From contig DATGMD010000091.1 of NCBI GenBank assembly GCA_035293805.1, forward strand, positions 1-64,000: a DNA stretch of 64,000 nucleotides. Reading direction: 5' to 3'. Position numbers and translations under genes: made by a program. Source of the stretch: JAJPHF01 sp035293805. GTDB taxonomy: Bacteria > Chloroflexota > UBA6077 > JAJPHF01. Shown one piece after another: positions 1 through 8,419 of this stretch (position 1 is the first letter of the stretch; each line of letters begins with the position of its first letter). The notes under the pieces are model-generated. The model was not told the DNA's origin. It did not search any database and saw nothing but the letters and a program-made list of their open reading frames with translations.

Positions 1-36
1 ACGCCCTAGCGCCGACGATACTGGCGGCTCTGCCGT

Positions 37-45
37 TGGGACAAT
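37..45 (+). promoter_or_regulatory. Candidate extended -10 promoter for tRNA-fMet
   Basis: The sequence reads TGG followed by GACAAT, 22 bp before the tRNA 5' end. The same TGG plus TAnAnT layout precedes other tRNAs in the window. No good -35 hexamer is visible. This is a pattern match only. Confidence 0.35.
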
Positions 46-67
46 AGGTCGGTGCCGCCCCCTCCAG

Positions 68-139
<72 letters not shown>

Positions 140-143
140 CCCC

Positions 144-197
144 GTAGGGCCGGGGACCCAGCGCCTGGTATACTAGGCACTGGGCCCCCGGCCCTAC
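144..197 (+). terminator. Long hairpin between two tRNAs, with a -10 box in its loop region
   Basis: GTAGGGCCGGGG (144-155) pairs perfectly with CCCCGGCCCTAC (186-197). Inside it, CCCAG/CTGGG and GCCT/AGGC extend the stem. Only a weak pyrimidine run follows. It probably ends or processes the tRNA-fMet transcript. The apex (166-174) reads TGG TATACT, an extended -10 box correctly placed for tRNA-Glu at 206. Terminator and promoter therefore seem to overlap. Confidence 0.6.
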
Positions 198-205
198 TGC
201 TTTCT

Positions 206-278
206 GCCCCCATCGTCTAGTGGACTAGGACGTGGCCCTTTCAAGGCCAAAACCGGGATTCGAATTCCCGTGGGGGCA
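206..278 (+). tRNA. tRNA-Glu (TTC)
   Basis: A complete cloverleaf has a 7-bp acceptor stem (GCCCCCA/TGGGGGC), anticodon TTC at 240-242 in loop CTTTCAA, and T loop TTCGAAT. Discriminator A; CCA is not encoded. A second glutamate tRNA (CTC) lies beside gltX at 17.5 kb. Confidence 0.95.
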
Positions 279-292
279 CTCGCCCCTCAGAT

Positions 293-321
293 CGCCGCTG
301 GCACCGCCAGCGGCGTTTGTG
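293..321 (+). terminator. Rho-independent terminator after tRNA-Glu
   Basis: A perfect 10-bp stem, CGCCGCTGGC/GCCAGCGGCG, has a 3-nt loop and is followed by TTTGTG. It lies 14 nt after tRNA-Glu and before the convergent Trm112-like gene. Confidence 0.75.
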
Positions 322-332
322 TCCTCGGGGGA

Positions 333-698
333 CTAGCTCGCCGGCGCGCTGCCGGCCTGCGGCATCTCTGCCTCCTCGACGAGCATCACCGGGATGCCGT
401 CACGGATCGGGTAGCGCCGCCCGCACGTGTCGCACACCAACCGATCGCCTTCGCGGCGGACGCTGGTCTTGCAGACCGGACACGCGAGCAGCGACAGGAA
501 CTCCTCGTCGATCTCTTGGGGCGCGCCGCTCGTGCCCTCACTGACGAAATCGCCAAACTCGTCCGTCTCGTCGCCCTGCCGGCGAGTCAAGAACTCGGAC
601 GCCGCGATGACGCCGATGCCGATGGCGGCCGCGGCCGCGCCGATCAGTACCCCGGCAATCGTGATGCGCAGGGCCAGCCGGCCCGCTCGCGCTAACAT
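333..698 (-). CDS. Membrane-anchored Trm112-like zinc-ribbon protein
   Basis: This 121-residue protein has one hydrophobic helix near residues 10-34 and an acidic linker at 42-68. The C-terminal part looks like the Trm112/YcaR family (UPF0434): a 'FLSLLACPVC' entry, Cys73/Cys76 and Cys89/Cys92 as zinc ligands, and the typical 'RRYPIRDGIPVML' ending. Trm112 proteins are small activators of methyltransferases. Bacterial homologues are usually about 60 residues and soluble, so the membrane-anchored N-terminal half is unusual. A ribosome-binding site GGAGG lies 7 nt before the ATG. The gene is divergent from the YfhO-like gene across a 195-bp spacer. Partner unknown. Confidence 0.75.
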   Translation of the reverse strand: MLARAGRLALRITIAGVLIGAAAAAIGIGVIAASEFLTRRQGDETDEFGDFVSEGTSGAPQEIDEEFLSLLACPVCKTSVRREGDRLVCDTCGRRYPIRDGIPVMLVEEAEMPQAGSAPAS

Positions 699-893
699 GT
701 GGCAACCTCCAATCCGCTATCTGCTCTGTGGGCCACGCTGCGCCCGCGGGCGACCGCTGCGCCGGGACGCCGCGTCAGTCTACCATCTACTGCGGGAACC
801 GGACATGAACTGTCTGGCGACGGTCGGCGCCTTCCTGAGCGCAAAGAAGTAAGGGGCACCCTCCGACGGACCCATGCCAGCGGCGGAGCGAGC

Positions 894-3341
894 ATGGCGG
901 TGCGGCTATCGCTCAAGGCCAGTGCGGATTTGCGTCGAGCGTTAACCGAGCACTGGCCGCTGTGTGCCCTGACTGTGGGCTTGCTGATCTGGTTCGCTCC
1001 CTGGCTGATAGCCGCCGAGCCGCGCATGGGCGGCGACGTCACACTCGAGCACTATCCTCGTCTCGCGTACGCGGTCGCCCAGCTCCGCGCCGGAACCATG
1101 CCCCTATGGGCGTCGCTCACGATGGGCGGCGTGCCCCTCCTGGCGAACCCGCAGCTCGCGTTGTTCTACCCGCTCAACTGGCTGGGGCTGACGCTGCTCC
1201 CCGTCGGCGCTGCCCTGAACTACGCTGCGGTCCTGCACGTGAGCCTGGCGGCGTTCACCACCTACGCCCTGGCGCGGCGGTGGGCGCTAAGTCCGGCGGC
1301 GGCAGCCTTCGCGGCCACGGGCTACGCGTTCAATACCCTGTTCGCCGCGCGCCTGTGGGCTGGCCAAGTGGGCATCGTGGCGCTGGCGGCGTGGCTACCC
1401 GGGCTGCTTCTTGCCGCCGATGGCTTGCGGGCGCGCCCCAGCTGGCGCGCGGGCGGCGCCTTGACCGGCGTGCTCGCCCTCAGCCTGCTCGTCGGCGCCT
1501 ACCAGTCCTGGTTTCTCGACCTGCTCGTGGTCGGCACATTCTTGGCGGCGATGCCCGGCCAGTTGCGCGAGCGGCTACAGCGCCTGGCGGCTCTCGCGGT
1601 CGCGGGGCTGCTAAGCGCGGGCCTGGCGGCGCCGCAGCTCCTGCCGGCTGCCGAGCTGGTGCGCTGGTCCGTGCGCGCGGGACGCCTGGACTGGGCCTTT
1701 GCGACCGACGCCTCCTTGCCGCCCTGGCATTTGCCGACCCTCCTCCTGCCAGAGCTGTTCGGGAGCGGGGCAGGCACCTACTGGCCCGGCGCCTGGTGGC
1801 ACTGGCACGAGCTGACTGCCTACGCGGGGCTGCTCCCGCTGGTCTTGTTGCCGCTCGGGCTGCTGCGCCCGCGCGAGGCCTGGGTGCGCTACTGCGCCGC
1901 CCTGGCTGGCGTCACGCTTCTGCTGGCGCTCGGGCGCTATACGCCCGTGTACGGCTGGCTCTACGATTGGGCACCCGGCTACGCCAGCTTTCGGGATCCC
2001 GGCCGGCACCTGATACCGGGCAGCCTCGCGCTGGCGCTGCTGGCCGGGCGGGGGGCCGACCGGCTACTCGCCGGCCGGGGCTACCGCCCCGTCACCATAG
2101 CGCTGCTGGCGCTGGTAGCGCTCGGCGCGCTGGGCGCGGTCGTGGCACTCCGCGCGGCGGACAACGCGGCCTCAGCCGTGGTGCCCTTTCTGACGAGCCT
2201 GGGCGTGTGGCAGGCGCGGCCGGAGACGGCAGCGGCCTCGACGGCAGAGCTAGGAGGTACCGTCCTGCTCCTGGCGGCGCGGGCTTGCGGTATGGCGGTG
2301 CTGGCCGCGGCCGTCGCGCTGATTGGGGTGGTGCTGGCGCGGCGCGGGCCGCCCGCACGCCGCGCGACGCTGCTGCTCATGGCGGTGTACGTGGACCTGT
2401 CGGCATTCGGCTGGCGCTACCTGCACGAGCCGCTGCCGCTCGCGCCCGGCGTGCCGTTCGCGTCACCCGAGGCGCAGTTCGCGACACTCCTCGGCGCCGA
2501 GAACGTCGCTCGCTTACAGCAGTCGGTCGGGCTGGCGCGCGTGGCCGTGCTCGGCCGGGAGGGTGCGATCGCGGCGAACGCGGGGTACTTGCTGGGGATC
2601 CCCATGGCGATGGGGCTCGACCCGTTGCTGCCCCGGCGCTACGCCGAGCTGGTGGCGCGCATCGATGGCCAGCCCGTCGAGGCCTTCGAGCAGCTCGTCC
2701 TCTACCTGGACGACCAGTTGTCGCCGCTATGGCCATTGCTGAGCGCGCCCTATCGGCTGGTGCCGAGCACTGGCGCCGGAACCGACCGCGCTGGCGCTTA
2801 CAACCTGCAAGGGGAGGACAATACATTCTCTGTCCTGCCTCGGATTCAGGCCATGTCCGACGTGCAGTTGGCCGCGGCCGCGGACGACAGCCTGGCGGCA
2901 CTGGGCACCTTCGATCCGGCGCGAACGGTCGTGCTGGAGGCGCCGGCGAGCGCGCTGGCCGCCGCCGGGCCTGCTGCTTCGACCGACTTTGTAGCGTTTG
3001 GTGGCGGTACGCAGATCCTCGCGCTCCGCCAGTACGCCCCCGGCGACCTCACGGTTGGGGTGAACCTGCCCGGCCGGGCGGCCGTGGTGGTCCTGGAAGC
3101 CTGGCACCCGGGCTGGCGCGCGACCGTGGACGGGCAGGATACGGCGGTGTACCCGGCCGATCACGCCTTCATGGGCGTGCTGGTGCCCCCGGGGCGGCAC
3201 GAGGTGCGCCTGCGCTTTCAGCCGCTCTCGTTTACGATTGGTGTGGTGCTGGGGCTGACCACGGGCGCCGCTGTGGCGCTGGTCGGGATACTCGTCGGGA
3301 TACAGCACGCGAGGAGACAGCGCGCTGTCCGGGCAGCTTGA
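894..3341 (+). CDS. YfhO-like polytopic membrane protein
   Basis: This protein of 815 residues has roughly a dozen hydrophobic helices. It starts with a short basic stretch and a helix near residues 22-40, and ends with a last helix and a basic tail. A soluble C-terminal segment contains 'EAWHPGWRATVDG' and 'PGRHEVRLRF', the pattern of YfhO/GT-C-like proteins linked to sugar transfer onto envelope polymers. The luminal motif 'SFRDPGRHL' also fits. I chose the ATG at 894 because the open frame upstream lacks hydrophobic or family-like sequence. rsmI follows 56 nt downstream on the same strand. The sugar donor and acceptor cannot be read from the sequence. Confidence 0.7.
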   Translation: MAVRLSLKASADLRRALTEHWPLCALTVGLLIWFAPWLIAAEPRMGGDVTLEHYPRLAYAVAQLRAGTMPLWASLTMGGVPLLANPQLALFYPLNWLGLTLLPVGAALNYAAVLHVSLAAFTTYALARRWALSPAAAAFAATGYAFNTLFAARLWAGQVGIVALAAWLPGLLLAADGLRARPSWRAGGALTGVLALSLLVGAYQSWFLDLLVVGTFLAAMPGQLRERLQRLAALAVAGLLSAGLAAPQLLPAAELVRWSVRAGRLDWAFATDASLPPWHLPTLLLPELFGSGAGTYWPGAWWHWHELTAYAGLLPLVLLPLGLLRPREAWVRYCAALAGVTLLLALGRYTPVYGWLYDWAPGYASFRDPGRHLIPGSLALALLAGRGADRLLAGRGYRPVTIALLALVALGALGAVVALRAADNAASAVVPFLTSLGVWQARPETAAASTAELGGTVLLLAARACGMAVLAAAVALIGVVLARRGPPARRATLLLMAVYVDLSAFGWRYLHEPLPLAPGVPFASPEAQFATLLGAENVARLQQSVGLARVAVLGREGAIAANAGYLLGIPMAMGLDPLLPRRYAELVARIDGQPVEAFEQLVLYLDDQLSPLWPLLSAPYRLVPSTGAGTDRAGAYNLQGEDNTFSVLPRIQAMSDVQLAAAADDSLAALGTFDPARTVVLEAPASALAAAGPAASTDFVAFGGGTQILALRQYAPGDLTVGVNLPGRAAVVVLEAWHPGWRATVDGQDTAVYPADHAFMGVLVPPGRHEVRLRFQPLSFTIGVVLGLTTGAAVALVGILVGIQHARRQRAVRAA

Positions 3342-3397
3342 GCGCCCGGTGTGCGGGGAGTCCGGCGCAGCCCCACCAGGCGCCGCGCGGGGGGAAA

Positions 3398-4096
3398 ATG
3401 GGCACCCTCTACCTGGTCGGCACGCCGATCGGCAATCTCGAAGACATCACCCTGCGAGCGCTGCGCGTGCTGCGCGAGGTGAGCGTTATCGCGGCCGAGG
3501 ACACCCGTACCACCCGCAAGCTGCTCACCCACTACGATATCCACACCCCTCTCACAAGCTTCCATGACTACAGCGGGCCTGGCAAGGTGCGGCGGCTGAT
3601 GGAGCGGCTCGGCGACGCCGACGTCGCAGTGGTGTCGGAGGCGGGCATGCCCGGCCTCTCGGACCCCGGCTACCCGCTGGTCGCGGCCGCGCTAGAGTGC
3701 GGCGTGACCGTCACGACCGTGCCGGGGCCCAGCGCCGTCATCTCGGCGCTCGTGCTGTCGGGGTTGCCCACCCACGCCTTTCACTATCTGGGCTTTTTGC
3801 CCCGCAAGCCAGGCGCGCGGCGCAAGCTGTTGGCGCGGGTGGCGGGGGAGCCGGATACGCTACTCATGTACGAGTCGCCGCACCGGCTATTGGCCGCCCT
3901 GCGGGACGTCGAGGAGATCCTGGGCGCGCGGCCGGTGGCTGTGGCACGCGAGCTGACGAAGCGCTTCGAGGAGGTCGTGCGCGGGACTGCCGCGCAGGCG
4001 CGAGCGCACTTCGAGCGCACCCCCCCCCGCGGCGAGTTCACCCTGGTCGTCGGTGGGGCCGAGGCTGCTCGCGAGGAGGACAACGCCGCAGGCTGA
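3398..4096 (+). CDS. rsmI: 16S rRNA (cytidine-1402-2'-O)-methyltransferase RsmI
   Basis: RsmI uses S-adenosylmethionine to methylate the 2'-O of C1402 in the ribosomal decoding centre. Family signatures are clear: 'GTPIGNLEDITLRA' at residues 7-20, 'AAEDTR', 'VSEAGMPGLSDPG', 'TVPGPSA' and 'YESPHRL'. It is a tetrapyrrole-methylase fold enzyme. At 232 residues it is shorter than the usual ~280, ending just after the core, so the small C-terminal helical domain is missing. The start is the ATG after GGGGAAA. It sits between a YfhO-like gene and tatD on the same strand. Confidence 0.93.
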   Translation: MGTLYLVGTPIGNLEDITLRALRVLREVSVIAAEDTRTTRKLLTHYDIHTPLTSFHDYSGPGKVRRLMERLGDADVAVVSEAGMPGLSDPGYPLVAAALECGVTVTTVPGPSAVISALVLSGLPTHAFHYLGFLPRKPGARRKLLARVAGEPDTLLMYESPHRLLAALRDVEEILGARPVAVARELTKRFEEVVRGTAAQARAHFERTPPRGEFTLVVGGAEAAREEDNAAG

Positions 4097-4192
4097 TACT
4101 CGGCTTCAGTAGGGGCTCCGCGGTCGCTTCGGCGCCGACGCTCCGACGCGATCGAAACCTGCCGGGCGGCGCCCGGGCTGTAACGGGCGGTG

Positions 4193-4201
4193 TGCTAGAA
4201 T
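4193..4201 (+). promoter_or_regulatory. Extended -10 promoter of tatD
   Basis: TGC followed by TAGAAT (4196-4201) ends 9 nt before the tatD ATG. A transcript starting 6-8 nt downstream would have almost no leader. No Shine-Dalgarno sequence is visible. Confidence 0.5.
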
Positions 4202-4210
4202 TACAGAGCC

Positions 4211-4996
4211 ATGCTCGTCGACACCCACGCCCATCTCATGGACGCCGCGTTCGCTGACGATCTCGACGCGGTCCTAGCGCGCGCCGCCGCGGCTGGCGTC
4301 GAGACGATCGTCTGCGTGGGCTACGACCTCGCTTCCAGCCGGGCGGCCGTCGCGCTGGCCGCCGCGCATCCCGGCCTTTTCGCCACCGTCGGCGTACACC
4401 CGAACTATCTGGCCGAAGCGCCGCCCAACTGGTTGCCCCAGCTGCGCGAGCTGGCCGGGGCACCGCGCGTCGTCGGCATCGGAGAGACAGGGCTGGACTA
4501 CTATCGCGCCTATACGCCGCCTGAGGTACAGCGAGACGGGTTCCGTGCCCACCTGCAGCTGGCCGAAGAGCTTCGACTGCCGGCGGTAATTCACTGCCGC
4601 GAGGCAGAGGAGGACCTCCTCGACGTGCTCGCCGCGCGTCCCGCCGCATCCGTCGAGCCCGGCGTGCTGCACTGCTTCTCGGGCACCGCCAGCACCATGC
4701 GCGCCGCGGCCGCGGCCGGCTACTACATCTCCCTGGCGGGCACCGTGACTTTCAAGAGCGCGGCGTCGCTACGAGAGGTGGCCGCTGCGGTGCCGGCCGA
4801 GCGGCTGCTGGTCGAAACCGATTGTCCCTACCTCAGTCCCATGCCGCATCGAGGCCAGCGGAACGAGCCGGCGCGCGTGCGGCTTACCGCCGCGTGCATC
4901 GCCGAGACGCGCGGAGTGCCGCTTGAGACGGTCGCCCGCCAGACGACGGCTAACGCGGCGCGGCTCTTCGGCTGGGCGGCCGAGGCGGTCGCGTGA
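4211..4996 (+). CDS. tatD: TatD family metal-dependent deoxyribonuclease
   Basis: This protein of 261 residues is of normal family length. Metal ligands stand in order: 'DTHAHL' at the N-terminus (HxH), the Glu of 'GETGLDYY', the His of 'VIHCRE', the His of 'LHCFSG', and the Asp of 'ETDCPYLSP'. TatD enzymes are TIM-barrel hydrolases acting as 3'-5' nucleases in DNA repair or RNA quality control. The stop overlaps the GTG start of the prenyl synthase by 4 nt, so the two are probably translationally coupled. Transcription likely begins at the extended -10 box just upstream, giving a leaderless or nearly leaderless mRNA. Confidence 0.93.
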   Translation: MLVDTHAHLMDAAFADDLDAVLARAAAAGVETIVCVGYDLASSRAAVALAAAHPGLFATVGVHPNYLAEAPPNWLPQLRELAGAPRVVGIGETGLDYYRAYTPPEVQRDGFRAHLQLAEELRLPAVIHCREAEEDLLDVLAARPAASVEPGVLHCFSGTASTMRAAAAAGYYISLAGTVTFKSAASLREVAAAVPAERLLVETDCPYLSPMPHRGQRNEPARVRLTAACIAETRGVPLETVARQTTANAARLFGWAAEAVA

Positions 4997-5979
4997 GCGC
5001 GGCGGGCACTCTGTTCGCCGCCATTCAGCCAGAGCTGGAGCGCGTCGAGCAAGTCCTGGCCAGCGTCGCCGCGGTCGATCACCCCCTGCTCAGCTCGATC
5101 CTCGGCGAGGTTCTTCGCGCCGGCGGCAAGCGGCTACGTCCGGCCCTGGCGCTCCTGGTCGGCAAGCTGCACCGCTATGATGCCGAGCGGCTGGTGCGGC
5201 TCGCGGCCGCCACCGAGCTCCTGCACACGGCGACGCTGTTGCACGACGACGTGGTCGATCAATCGGCGCTGCGTCGCGGGCGGCCGGCGCTCTATACCGA
5301 GGTCGGAAACAAGGCGGCGGTGTTGGTGGGCGACTATATGTACGCGAAGTCAGCCTACTTCGCGACAGCCACCGGCAGTCTGCGCGTGATGGAGCTGTTC
5401 GCAGACAGCGTCATGGTCGTCTGTCAGGGCCAGATCGACGAGTCGCAGCGGCGGGATGGCGGATATGCGGAGCGCCCCCCGGAAGCCTACTACGCGACCA
5501 TTAGCAGCAAGACCGCGGCGCTCTTCGTACTCGCCTGCGATGCGGCCGCCGAGCTGAGCGGGGCGAGCGCGACGGCGGCGGCGGCGCTACACCGCTACGG
5601 CGAGCGTCTCGGGCTGGCCTTCCAGGTGGTCGACGACGTGCTCGACGTCACGGGCGACGAGCAGCAGCTGGGGAAGGCGGTTGGCGGCGATCTGCGGCAG
5701 CGCTTGGTCACCCTGCCGGTGATCTACGCGCGGGAGGTCGTGCCGGCGTCGCTCCTCGACGCCGTCTACGCCCCGGGGCACGACGGGGAGGCGCCTCCCG
5801 AGGCCGCGGTGCAGTCGCTCCTGGTCGCAATCCGGGAGAGCACGGCACCGGATCGCTGCTACGCCGACGCGCAGGCGCTGGTCGAGGCCGCGCGGCGTGA
5901 GCTGGCGCTCGTGCCCGCCGGGCCGGCCCGCGACGCGCTCTACGATCTGGCCGGCTACGTCGTCGCCCGCCACGGCTGA
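4993..5979 (+). CDS. Trans-polyprenyl diphosphate synthase, probably medium or long chain
   Basis: It condenses isopentenyl diphosphate with allylic diphosphates. Both aspartate-rich motifs are present: 'LHDDVVDQS' near residue 86 and 'DDVLDVTGD' near 214. The signature 'GGKRLRPAL' near residue 37 binds diphosphate. It resembles hepta-, octa- or solanesyl synthases that make the quinone side chain, but chain length cannot be read reliably. The GTG start overlaps the tatD stop (GTGA). A second paralogue at 27.9-29.0 kb resembles GGPP synthases. Confidence 0.88.
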   Translation: MSAAGTLFAAIQPELERVEQVLASVAAVDHPLLSSILGEVLRAGGKRLRPALALLVGKLHRYDAERLVRLAAATELLHTATLLHDDVVDQSALRRGRPALYTEVGNKAAVLVGDYMYAKSAYFATATGSLRVMELFADSVMVVCQGQIDESQRRDGGYAERPPEAYYATISSKTAALFVLACDAAAELSGASATAAAALHRYGERLGLAFQVVDDVLDVTGDEQQLGKAVGGDLRQRLVTLPVIYAREVVPASLLDAVYAPGHDGEAPPEAAVQSLLVAIRESTAPDRCYADAQALVEAARRELALVPAGPARDALYDLAGYVVARHG

Positions 5980-6092
5980 CCGCGCCGCGCGCTGCCATCG
6001 CACTCGCGGCGCCGGGTGGGCCGAGCTCGCGCTACCATCGTTGCGGGCTTAAGCCGGGATCGGCGAAATCGTTGACGGCCGTTGAGGAGCGG

Positions 6093-6512
6093 CTAGCCGC
6101 GCAGACGGCGCAGCCAGCGCCGGAAGCGCCAGGCCAGGCTGTCCCAATCGACCGCGGCGCCGGCTGCCGGTGGGTAGCTGTGGCGGCCGTGATAGCGCGT
6201 GGGGTGGCCCGACGCCCCGTTCCAGACCGAGAGCGCGAGCGAGGCCAGGAAGCAGCCGAGGGCCGCGAGGCCCAGGGGGCCGGCGAAGCGTGGGGCCAGT
6301 AGCGCGAGCAGCAGGGTGCCGACCATCAGGACGGCCGCCAGCGCCATAAGCTGCTCGACGGCCGATTGGCCGCTTACCGCGCCCCGCGCGCGGCGCCAGG
6401 CTGCCGTCCAGGGGGCGGCGCGGCGGCGCCGAAACGGCAACGGAGCGCGATTCTCGGCCTCCATGTGCCGCAGCAGCTCGTCGATCTCGCGCTCGTAGCG
6501 ATGATCCGCCAT
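6093..6512 (-). CDS. Small membrane protein of unknown function
   Basis: A 139-residue protein. The N-terminal 30 residues are charged and helical ('YEREIDELLRHMEAENR'), followed by an Arg-rich stretch and two hydrophobic helices near residues 53-72 and 77-97. The C-terminus is rich in His, Tyr, Trp and Arg. The layout resembles small proteins often seen beside ribosome or envelope genes in Chloroflexota and Actinobacteria, but I cannot name a family. It has its own extended -10 promoter 33 nt upstream. It is convergent with the prenyl synthase. Confidence 0.6.
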   Translation of the reverse strand: MADHRYEREIDELLRHMEAENRAPLPFRRRRAAPWTAAWRRARGAVSGQSAVEQLMALAAVLMVGTLLLALLAPRFAGPLGLAALGCFLASLALSVWNGASGHPTRYHGRHSYPPAAGAAVDWDSLAWRFRRWLRRLRG

Positions 6513-6544
6513 GCCCTGCCGTAACTCCGCAGGGAGTTTGAGCG

Positions 6545-6553
6545 ATTATAGCA
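6545..6553 (-). promoter_or_regulatory. Extended -10 promoter of the small membrane protein gene
   Basis: On the minus strand the sequence reads TGC TATAAT, an exact extended -10 box, 33 nt before the ATG at 6512. The likely leader contains a small ACTCC/GGAGT hairpin. Confidence 0.6.
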
Positions 6554-6595
6554 CGCGCCCCGCGCGCTGCGGCCTAGCCGCCCGCGCGTGGGCCG

Positions 6596-7159
6596 TTAGG
6601 CGCCGGGGGGCGAGGTCGGCGCCAGAAAATCGGCGGGCACCCAGCCGCGGTTGCCTTGCGCGTCCTCGACCTGCCGCCACACGCGTCCTTCCGCTTCTTG
6701 ATCGGGCCCCACGATTTGCAGGACCGTGTTCTCCGCCCGGGCGGCCACGCGGGCGGCGCGGGTGCTCGGCTCGCGGCGGAGGATCACGCCTTGGCCACCG
6801 GTGTTCGTCACCCGGACATATTCGGCCGGCTCGGGCGTCGGCTCGCCGACTTGCTCCGCCGCCGGCGCGGGGGTCGCGGTGGGCGCGGCCGTCGGCAGCG
6901 CGGCCGCGCCGGAGCTGGGGGACGTGCTGCCACCGCGCGGGAGGCCGAACGCCTGCCAGAGGGCAAGGGCCACGACGATCGCGCCGAGCAGCGCGCCCAC
7001 GGCAATCCCGACGGACGAGAGCCAGCGGCCGGAACGTCGCTGATCGCGCAGCAGGAACGGCCGGCCGCACCACTCACACACGCGCGCGTCGGGTGCATTC
7101 CGCGCGCCACAGCCCGGGCACCGGCTATCCGCTTGCACCCCCGCCCCTCCGCCGCGCAC
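6596..7159 (-). CDS. Zinc ribbon - membrane helix - SH3-like domain protein
   Basis: This 187-residue protein has three parts. An N-terminal zinc ribbon ('CPGCGARN...CEWCG') is followed by a single membrane helix near residues 48-69. A Pro/Ala-rich linker leads to a C-terminal bacterial SH3-like domain containing 'RVTNTGGQGVILRREPS' and ending in 'GNRGWVPADFL'. The layout suggests a cytoplasmic zinc ribbon and an outer domain that binds cell wall or protein. The exact start is uncertain: the GTG at 'VQADSRCPGC' would also serve. Confidence 0.75.
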   Translation of the reverse strand: MRGGGAGVQADSRCPGCGARNAPDARVCEWCGRPFLLRDQRRSGRWLSSVGIAVGALLGAIVVALALWQAFGLPRGGSTSPSSGAAALPTAAPTATPAPAAEQVGEPTPEPAEYVRVTNTGGQGVILRREPSTRAARVAARAENTVLQIVGPDQEAEGRVWRQVEDAQGNRGWVPADFLAPTSPPGA

Positions 7160-7222
7160 AGCCTACCGGCGGCGGGCCTGACCCTCAAGGCGCCCCGAGT
7201 CCCAACTGCGTCACGGCGGCGC

Positions 7223-7669
7223 TTAGCCCGCCGCTTCCACGCGCGACTTGACGCAGTCGAACATCTGCTTCATGAGCATCTTGGCAACGCCACCCAGCAT
7301 CCGCTGGCCCACGCCCGCTACCGTGCCGCCGACCTGGCCGTCGCCCTTGACCTGCACGAGCGTCGTGTTGGGGTCGGTCGCGCTCAGCTCGATGGCGGCC
7401 TCGCCGCGCACGAACCCGGGGCCGCCGCTACCCTCGACCAGCATGCGGTACCGCCGCGGCGGCTCCTTGTCGGCGATCGTTACGTGCCCTTGATAGGTTC
7501 CCTTGATGGCGGCCACGCCCACCTTCAGTGTCGCCTCGTAGCTGTCTTCGCCGCGCGGCTCGAGCTTCTCGCAGCCGGGAATGCACTGCTGCAGCCCGGC
7601 CGGATCCTGGAGGTACGCCCAGACGCGCTCGATGGGCGCCTTGATGGTGTACTGGCCCTCCACCTGCAT
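7223..7669 (-). CDS. CoxG/SRPBCC family protein
   Basis: At 148 residues the protein covers one START/SRPBCC domain. It begins 'MQVEGQYTIKAPIERVWAYL' and carries 'CIPGCEKLE', typical of the CoxG family. CoxG proteins were named from carbon monoxide dehydrogenase clusters, where CoxG helps anchor or mature the enzyme at the membrane. Many homologues stand alone, and no coxLMS genes are visible here, so the substrate is unknown. I set the start at the ATG preceded by AAGGAGG (7-nt spacing), 8 codons inside the longest open frame. Confidence 0.82.
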   Translation of the reverse strand: MQVEGQYTIKAPIERVWAYLQDPAGLQQCIPGCEKLEPRGEDSYEATLKVGVAAIKGTYQGHVTIADKEPPRRYRMLVEGSGGPGFVRGEAAIELSATDPNTTLVQVKGDGQVGGTVAGVGQRMLGGVAKMLMKQMFDCVKSRVEAAG

Positions 7670-7867
7670 GGTCGTCCTCCTTGGCGCTCGCAATTGTCTG
7701 CCATGGTACCGGCGAGCGGGCGCCGTCAGCTTGCTGCGCGTGGGCTTGGCCCCTTCAGTCTACCAGTACCACGACTCGAACAGAAGCGCGCCGCGGTCCC
7801 GACGCCGGTCGCCCAGCCGGAGAATTCGCGTCCGCCGCGCCGTCTCGGTCATAATGGGTGGCGGCGG

Positions 7868-7898
7868 GCGGCCGTTGCGGCGGGCTAGCAACGGCCGC
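7868..7898 (+). promoter_or_regulatory. Hairpin in the leader of the DUF6941 gene
   Basis: A perfect 11-bp inverted repeat, GCGGCCGTTGC/GCAACGGCCGC, has a 9-nt loop and ends 35 nt before the ATG at 7934. No T-run follows, so it is not a standard terminator. A possible -10 box (CATAAT) lies near 7848, which would place the hairpin in the 5' leader. Confidence 0.4.
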
Positions 7899-7933
7899 GC
7901 CGCACCCGCGCGAACGAGCGTCGAGAGGTCGGG

Positions 7934-8335
7934 ATGCCGGAGCTGGAGTGGTCGCTGCTCTGTGAGTACTGTCTGATCGACGCGGCGGGCAAGCTGTCGA
8001 TGCTCGGCATCTTCGAGCAGATGCTGACTCTGCACGTCCCCGCCTTCCAGCCAATGCTGTTCGTCGTCAGCCGCTGGCGCTCCGAGCCGCAGCAGGTGTT
8101 CAAGGTGGAGACGCGTCTCTGGACGCCAACCGAGCAGGTGCTCCAGACGACGGGGGAAGTGCTGGTCGCTCCCAGCCCGGTGGGTCAGAACCTGACGATC
8201 AACCAGTTCACGAGCTTGACGTTCGAGCGGGAGGGCCAGTACCTCGTCGAGCTGTTGGTCGACGGCGAGACGGCGCGCTATTATCCCTGGCAACTTACCG
8301 TGCGGCCGGCGCCGGGCGCGCCGGCATCGGCCTGA
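7934..8335 (+). CDS. DUF6941 family protein
   Basis: This 133-residue soluble protein begins 'MPELEWSLLCEYCLIDAAGKLSMLGIFE', the pattern I associate with the DUF6941 family found in Chloroflexota and other bacteria. It is predicted to be mostly beta strand: alternating hydrophobic strands such as 'MLFVVSRW' and 'GQYLVELLVDG' end in a 'YYPWQLTV' strand. It has no signal peptide or helix. Function unknown. The cyclase gene follows 84 nt downstream on the same strand. Confidence 0.7.
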   Translation: MPELEWSLLCEYCLIDAAGKLSMLGIFEQMLTLHVPAFQPMLFVVSRWRSEPQQVFKVETRLWTPTEQVLQTTGEVLVAPSPVGQNLTINQFTSLTFEREGQYLVELLVDGETARYYPWQLTVRPAPGAPASA

Positions 8336-8419
8336 CCGAACCGTGAGTCAACACCGCGCGCAGCCCCGCGCCTCCCGGGCAGCTGCGCGTAGCCGGGCCG
8401 GCGCGAGGACAGGGGCCGC

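Noticed and set aside
962..3390. Very long open frame overlapping the YfhO-like gene
   Set aside because: It is Arg/Ala/Pro-rich translation typical of a GC-rich shadow frame. Only its last 233 codons (rsmI) are family-like.
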